Below are positions 60,847-64,000 of a DNA stretch of 64,000 nucleotides, piece by piece; the first letter of the stretch is position 1, and every line of letters starts with the position of its first letter. Position numbers and translations under genes: made by a program. Source of the DNA: an uncultured Oscillospiraceae bacterium (lineage in GTDB: Bacteria; Bacillota; Clostridia; Oscillospirales; Acutalibacteraceae); contig CATXDC010000006.1 in NCBI GenBank assembly GCA_958366985.1, positions 106,155-170,154 on the forward strand, in the 5' to 3' direction. The notes beneath the pieces are model-generated. The model saw only the letters and a program-made list of their open reading frames with translations. It did no database searches and was not told the DNA's origin.

Positions 60847-61377
60847 TTAGCCTGTTGTCTGCTGAGTTTCCGGAGTCTGTGTTACCGGCGCAGACTGTGT
60901 TTGTTTCTCAAAGCCATGCATGAATCCGTCAAGCTCCACAGAGCACACGTCTCCACCTATTACCCTGCCGTCATACACAAGTATATTGGCTCTTATTATG
61001 CCGTCCTTATTCTCATAACCGGGATAGTTTTTCACCGCATATGTCCAGCGTTTTACTCTCATGCCCTTATACTTTTCGAGATCCAGCTTCTGCTTTTTTT
61101 GAATTTCATTATAGTTTTTATAAACATCTGTAAACTCATTGGGAATAAGTACTTCCTCAACTTCTATGGGGTCGGTATCTATCTCCCAGCCAAACTGCGA
61201 AATAAAGTTAACCCTCTCATCATTTGTAGCAGCACTGTAATTTATGCCGGACACATTTGCCGTAGGCTCAGCCATTCCGGAAATACCGGCCCATATCAAA
61301 GCGCCCACAAGCACTATTCCGGCAGCTGCAAGTACCGCCAATTTCTTTTTTGATGATTTAAAAGATACAACGAACAT
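60847..61377 (-). CDS. DUF4830-type membrane-anchored protein
   Basis: A 176-residue protein with one N-terminal membrane segment (about 11-30) and an outside domain (about 45-160) with ATNDERVNFISQFGWEI, VLIPNEFTDVYKNYNEIQK and KGMRVKRWTYAVKNYPGY, matching DUF4830. It ends in a Thr/Gln/Pro-rich tail. The function is unknown. AAAGGA precedes the ATG. It heads the unit with rsuA and is divergent from the DUF1540 gene. The 260-bp gap between them has a 19-bp palindrome (61466-61484). Confidence 0.8.
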   Translation of the reverse strand: MFVVSFKSSKKKLAVLAAAGIVLVGALIWAGISGMAEPTANVSGINYSAATNDERVNFISQFGWEIDTDPIEVEEVLIPNEFTDVYKNYNEIQKKQKLDLEKYKGMRVKRWTYAVKNYPGYENKDGIIRANILVYDGRVIGGDVCSVELDGFMHGFEKQTQSAPVTQTPETQQTTG

Positions 61378-61465
61378 AATAGCGCCGTCCTTTCTGCTGA
61401 TACTTCGGTAATAAATATGCTTAAGGACATGAAATTATACTGATTATGCCGCTGCATCATCTTTT

Positions 61466-61484
61466 GTTTTATTTTAAATAAAAC
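61466..61484. promoter_or_regulatory. 19-bp palindrome between DUF4830 and DUF1540 genes
   Basis: GTTTTATTT and its complement flank one T. It lies in the divergent region and may be an operator, but it is very AT-rich and could be chance. The rest of the region shows no gene; a leftward TATAAT is near 61440 without a good -35 box. Confidence 0.35.
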
Positions 61485-61637
61485 ATTGAATATAGTTTAT
61501 CATATCTCGTAAAAAAATAAAATTCCATTTTTTCTCAAAAATACACTGACTTAAACGGTACATACTATTTATGAACGGAAAAGATAAAAACACCTTTGAA
61601 AAAGGAAAAACCGTTCTTTAACAGGAGGTAACGGATT

Positions 61638-61820
61638 ATGATGACAACTAACAAAAACTGCAAAGCTAACCACTGCATTGCCTGCACAGTAACAAACTGT
61701 GCTAACCACTGCCAGGGCGAAAACTACTGCGCTCTTGACATGATCACAGTCGGTACTCACGAAGCTAACCCCACTCAGCAGCAGTGCACAGACTGCCAGT
61801 CCTTTAAAATGAAAGCCTAA
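61638..61820 (+). CDS. DUF1540 cysteine-rich small protein
   Basis: A 60-residue protein with eight cysteines (C8, C13, C16, C21, C25, C31, C50, C53), including the family block IACTVTNCANHC and the ending QCTDCQSF. DUF1540 proteins are small, probably metal-binding proteins common in Clostridia; the function is not known to me. No signal peptide. AGGAGG is nine bases before the ATG, and a strong terminator follows at once, so it is a single-gene unit. The real gene is on this strand: the longer reading frame opposite it (61569-62069) overlaps it and the end of gapA. Confidence 0.9.
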   Translation: MMTTNKNCKANHCIACTVTNCANHCQGENYCALDMITVGTHEANPTQQQCTDCQSFKMKA

Positions 61821-61827
61821 CACACCT

Positions 61828-61860
61828 AAAAATCCGGCGGAAATAATCCGCCGGATTTTT
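61828..61860 (+). terminator. Terminator of the DUF1540 gene
   Basis: AAAAATCCGGCGGA and its complement form a 14-bp stem with a 5-nt loop, ending in T5, eight bases after the stop. Confidence 0.9.
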
Positions 61861-61936
61861 ATTATGCTGTAAAACAATTTATTAATGCAATAAATTCTGC
61901 ACGTGCTATGAAAATCTGATGCATACTCAGCATGCA

Positions 61937-61968
61937 AAAAGAGGCAGACTATAAAGTCTGCCTCTTTT
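61937..61968 (-). terminator. Terminator of gapA
   Basis: AAAAGAGGCAGACT and its complement form a 14-bp stem with a 4-nt loop. The leftward strand continues with T, 16 bp past the gapA stop. Confidence 0.85.
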
Positions 61969-61983
61969 AAGTTAAAGGTTAAA

Positions 61984-62994
61984 TTACTCAGCGTCAACCT
62001 TAGCCATGTGCTGGATGAGCATGAGAACTTTGTTACTGTAACCCCACTCGTTGTCGTACCAGGAAACAAGCTTTACGAAAGAATCTGTAAGAGCGATACC
62101 TGCTTTAGCATCGAAGATTGAGGTTCTGGGATCTGTAAGGAAGTCGCTGGAAACAACGTCCTCATCTGTGTAGCCAAGGATACCCTTGAGCTCGTTCTCA
62201 GAAGCAGACTTAACAGCTGCGCAGATCTCTTCATAAGTTGCGGGCTTTGCAAGGTTAACTGTAAGGTCAACAACAGAAACGTCAAGAGTAGGTACACGGA
62301 ATGCCATACCTGTAAGCTTGCCGTTAAGCTCGGGGATAACCTTACCAACAGCCTTAGCTGCACCTGTTGAAGAGGGGATGATGTTGCCTGCTGCTGCACG
62401 GCCGCCTCTCCAGTCCTTCTTTGAGGGACCGTCAACTGTCTTCTGAGTAGCTGTTGTTGAGTGAACAGTTGTCATAAGACCGTCAACAATGCCGAAGTTA
62501 TCGTTGATAACCTTTGCAAGAGGAGCAAGGCAGTTTGTTGTGCAGGAAGCGTTGGAAACAACGTTCATGTCCTTAGTGTACTTATCGTTGTTAACACCCA
62601 TAACGAACATGGGAGCGTCCTTTGAAGGAGCAGAAATAACAACCTTCTTTGCGCCTGCCTGAAGGTGAGCGGAAGCTTTCTCAGTTGTTGTGAAAACGCC
62701 TGTTGACTCAACAACATAATCAGCGCCAACCTCGCCCCAAGGAATATCAGCAGGATTCATGCAAGCGAAGAATTTAACTGTTTTACCGTCTACTGTGATG
62801 CTGTCATCAGTATAGGAGATTTCGCCCTCATAGCGGCCATGCATTGTGTCATAACGAAGCATGTAAGCCATGTAATCGGGAGTCATGAAAGGATCGTTAA
62901 CTCCTACGAACTCGATGTCAGGATTGTTCAGACCTGCACGGAAAACGAGTCTTCCGATACGGCCGAAACCATTGATACCAACTTTAATTGCCAT
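61984..62994 (-). CDS. gapA: Glyceraldehyde-3-phosphate dehydrogenase (glycolytic)
   Basis: A 336-residue NAD-dependent glycolytic GAPDH. GINGFGRIGR (7-16) binds NAD, the catalytic cysteine is C151 in SNASCTTNC, and the helper His is near 178 in TTVHS. The ATG at 62994 has GGAGG ten bases upstream; a TTG nine bases earlier is in frame but too close to it. Single-gene unit with its own promoter and terminator. It would process trioses from the sugars taken up by the glycan genes, among its general role in glycolysis. Confidence 0.98.
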   Translation of the reverse strand: MAIKVGINGFGRIGRLVFRAGLNNPDIEFVGVNDPFMTPDYMAYMLRYDTMHGRYEGEISYTDDSITVDGKTVKFFACMNPADIPWGEVGADYVVESTGVFTTTEKASAHLQAGAKKVVISAPSKDAPMFVMGVNNDKYTKDMNVVSNASCTTNCLAPLAKVINDNFGIVDGLMTTVHSTTATQKTVDGPSKKDWRGGRAAAGNIIPSSTGAAKAVGKVIPELNGKLTGMAFRVPTLDVSVVDLTVNLAKPATYEEICAAVKSASENELKGILGYTDEDVVSSDFLTDPRTSIFDAKAGIALTDSFVKLVSWYDNEWGYSNKVLMLIQHMAKVDAE

Positions 62995-63041
62995 TTTTAA
63001 CAACCTCCAAAAAATATTTTTTTGATTGGCGTCCGACTATT

Positions 63042-63070
63042 ATATTATCCCTTTTGAGGAAAATATGCAA
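63042..63070 (-). promoter_or_regulatory. Promoter of gapA
   Basis: TTGCAT (63065-63070) and TAATAT (63042-63047) with a 17-bp spacer on the leftward strand, about 48 nt from the start codon. Confidence 0.65.
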
Positions 63071-63183
63071 GGAGTTCGTTACAAATTTAACCACTATCTG
63101 AAATATTTGTCAATTTGCAACAAAATATAATTTTTAAAGCACGGTTTGAGAATAATATTTCCCAAGAACAGGAGTGCGTTAAA

Positions 63184-63942
63184 TTGGATTTATCATTGCT
63201 CAAAGAGCTTATATATATTAAGAGTATCCCCATAAACAACGAAAATGAACCATTTATCCGTGAAAAAATTCAGAGTTTGTTTGCAAAAACGGTAAATGGG
63301 CAAAAAAATTGCTGTAATGCCAGTGAAAATTATTACAGAAAAGCGGTCATAACCGGATGCCGAAGCATTATAAAAGACATTAAAAACTTTAAATTTCTTA
63401 CGGAAGAAAACTGCCGTAAAACTCCAAACGATATTTTCGCCCTGCTGCGTCCGGCAGCGGCGGCGTGTACTTTTCTGCTCTCCCCTGCCATATGCGTCAG
63501 CGCTAAAATCCCGGAGGATTCACACCTTAAAATAATGTGCAATACGGATGAAATACTGTGGTGTGTTCTGTGTATGATAGGAGCAGCTGCCGCTCTTACC
63601 GAAAACGGAAAAATAGAACTTTCTGTATGGGAAACCAAAAGCGGAGCCGCAATAAAAGTAAGCGGAAATCTTATTTTTTCTCTGTACGACTTTCATGATG
63701 AGTTAATGCTCAGTGAAGAAACCACCGCTTTATGCAGAAAGACTGCTAAACAGCATTCGGGACAGTTTTTTTCGGTATATGAAAGACACCGTTTTTCTAT
63801 GGGATTTACTATTGCATCAAAAAAATTTGAAACTCTTTCGGGCGAAAATCCCATAAGCTCGGAAACAGCCTATGATCTTATCTCCGACCGTCTCTCTCCC
63901 CTTTATGCCGCTTTAAGCGAAACAGCTCCATGTTTTTTATAA
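63184..63942 (+). CDS. Hypothetical protein with degenerate histidine-kinase-like layout
   Basis: A 252-residue protein. I start it at the TTG at 63184, which has CAGGAG nine bases upstream; an earlier TTG at 63115 lies before a TATAAT (63126-63131) and so cannot be right. After a helical start there is a CRSIIKDIKNFKFLTEENCRK stretch and then a hydrophobic alpha/beta region with CNTDEILWCVLCMIGAAAALTENG, which has the rhythm of the N-box of GHKL ATPases but lacks the Asn and later glycine boxes. This may be a dead sensor-kinase relative, but I would not name it. Divergent from gapA. Confidence 0.6.
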   Translation: MDLSLLKELIYIKSIPINNENEPFIREKIQSLFAKTVNGQKNCCNASENYYRKAVITGCRSIIKDIKNFKFLTEENCRKTPNDIFALLRPAAAACTFLLSPAICVSAKIPEDSHLKIMCNTDEILWCVLCMIGAAAALTENGKIELSVWETKSGAAIKVSGNLIFSLYDFHDELMLSEETTALCRKTAKQHSGQFFSVYERHRFSMGFTIASKKFETLSGENPISSETAYDLISDRLSPLYAALSETAPCFL

Positions 63943-63947
63943 ATCAA

Positions 63948-63996
63948 GTCATGACCACCCCTAAGAGGGGTGGCATGACGAGCGGCCTATAAGGCC
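63948..63996. repeat. REP-like hairpin repeats at the window end
   Basis: GTCATGACCACCCCT (63948-63962) folds on AGGGGTGGCATGAC (63966-63979), 14 paired bases with one bulged A and a 3-nt loop. A second hairpin GGCCT-ATA-AGGCC (63984-63996) follows. Neither ends in a T-run. The pair could be an interspersed repeat (REP/BIME-like) or a 3'-end hairpin of the gene before it. The window ends here, so its extent is unknown. Confidence 0.5.
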
Positions 63997-64000
63997 TTAA

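Noticed and set aside
61569..62069. Open frame of 166 codons on the minus strand over the DUF1540 gene
   Set aside because: It overlaps a well-supported cysteine-rich gene and the end of gapA, and runs through two terminators.

Overview
The window looks like a chromosome segment from an anaerobic gut bacterium of the class Clostridia, probably the Oscillospirales/Ruminococcaceae side. This is inferred from the low GC content, strong AGGAGG-type ribosome sites, DUF1540 and DUF4830 proteins, a CdaR/PucR-type regulator, an FtsEX-M23-S41 cluster and the mix of carbohydrate genes. No rRNA, tRNA, CRISPR array, transposase or phage gene was found.

Positions 1 to about 49,300 form one glycan-utilisation region of at least seven transcription units. 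(A) A leftward operon from 11416 to below 182: GH26-like and cellulase-like hydrolases, GH95, a URO-D-like protein, two membrane-anchored parallel beta-helix (GH141-like) proteins and an anchored phosphoesterase. It diverges from an SGNH hydrolase (11712), and each promoter carries a LacI-type palindrome. (B) A leftward operon, 18890 to 12370: GPH-type transporter, LRR lipoprotein, phosphoesterase, Gfo/Idh oxidoreductase, GH20. (C) A rightward GH38 alpha-mannosidase. (D) A leftward ThuA-Gfo/Idh pair opposite an AraC regulator. (E) A leftward operon, 31323 to 25414: GH29, GH36, LRR lipoprotein, transporter, with a divergent AraC gene. (F) A 17-kb leftward operon, 49210 to 32471: AraC, a transporter with a long coiled-coil tail, two GH2, a GH101/129-like enzyme, GH35, Gfo/Idh, URO-D-like and a six-hairpin-like protein.

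Nearly all glycosidases lack export signals. The exported proteins are the beta-helix proteins, one phosphoesterase and the two lipoproteins. The likely logic is limited surface trimming, capture by LRR lipoproteins, import of oligosaccharides through sodium/proton-type symporters, and stepwise removal of fucose, galactose, HexNAc and mannose in the cytoplasm. The enzyme set fits fucosylated host glycans (mucin O-glycans, N-glycans), but plant glycans are not excluded. The twice-occurring pair of LRR lipoprotein and GPH symporter is the best candidate for an undescribed system: a possible Gram-positive functional counterpart of SusCD.

From about 49,800 the content becomes mostly core: a CAT-like acetyltransferase, lysS and greA, a hypothetical protein, a ctpA-like gene whose Ser/Lys dyad appears lost, an M23 peptidase, ftsX, ftsE with a long acidic tail, a CdaR-like regulator, rsuA, DUF4830, DUF1540, gapA and a hypothetical protein with a degenerate kinase-like fold. 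The window ends in hairpin repeats.
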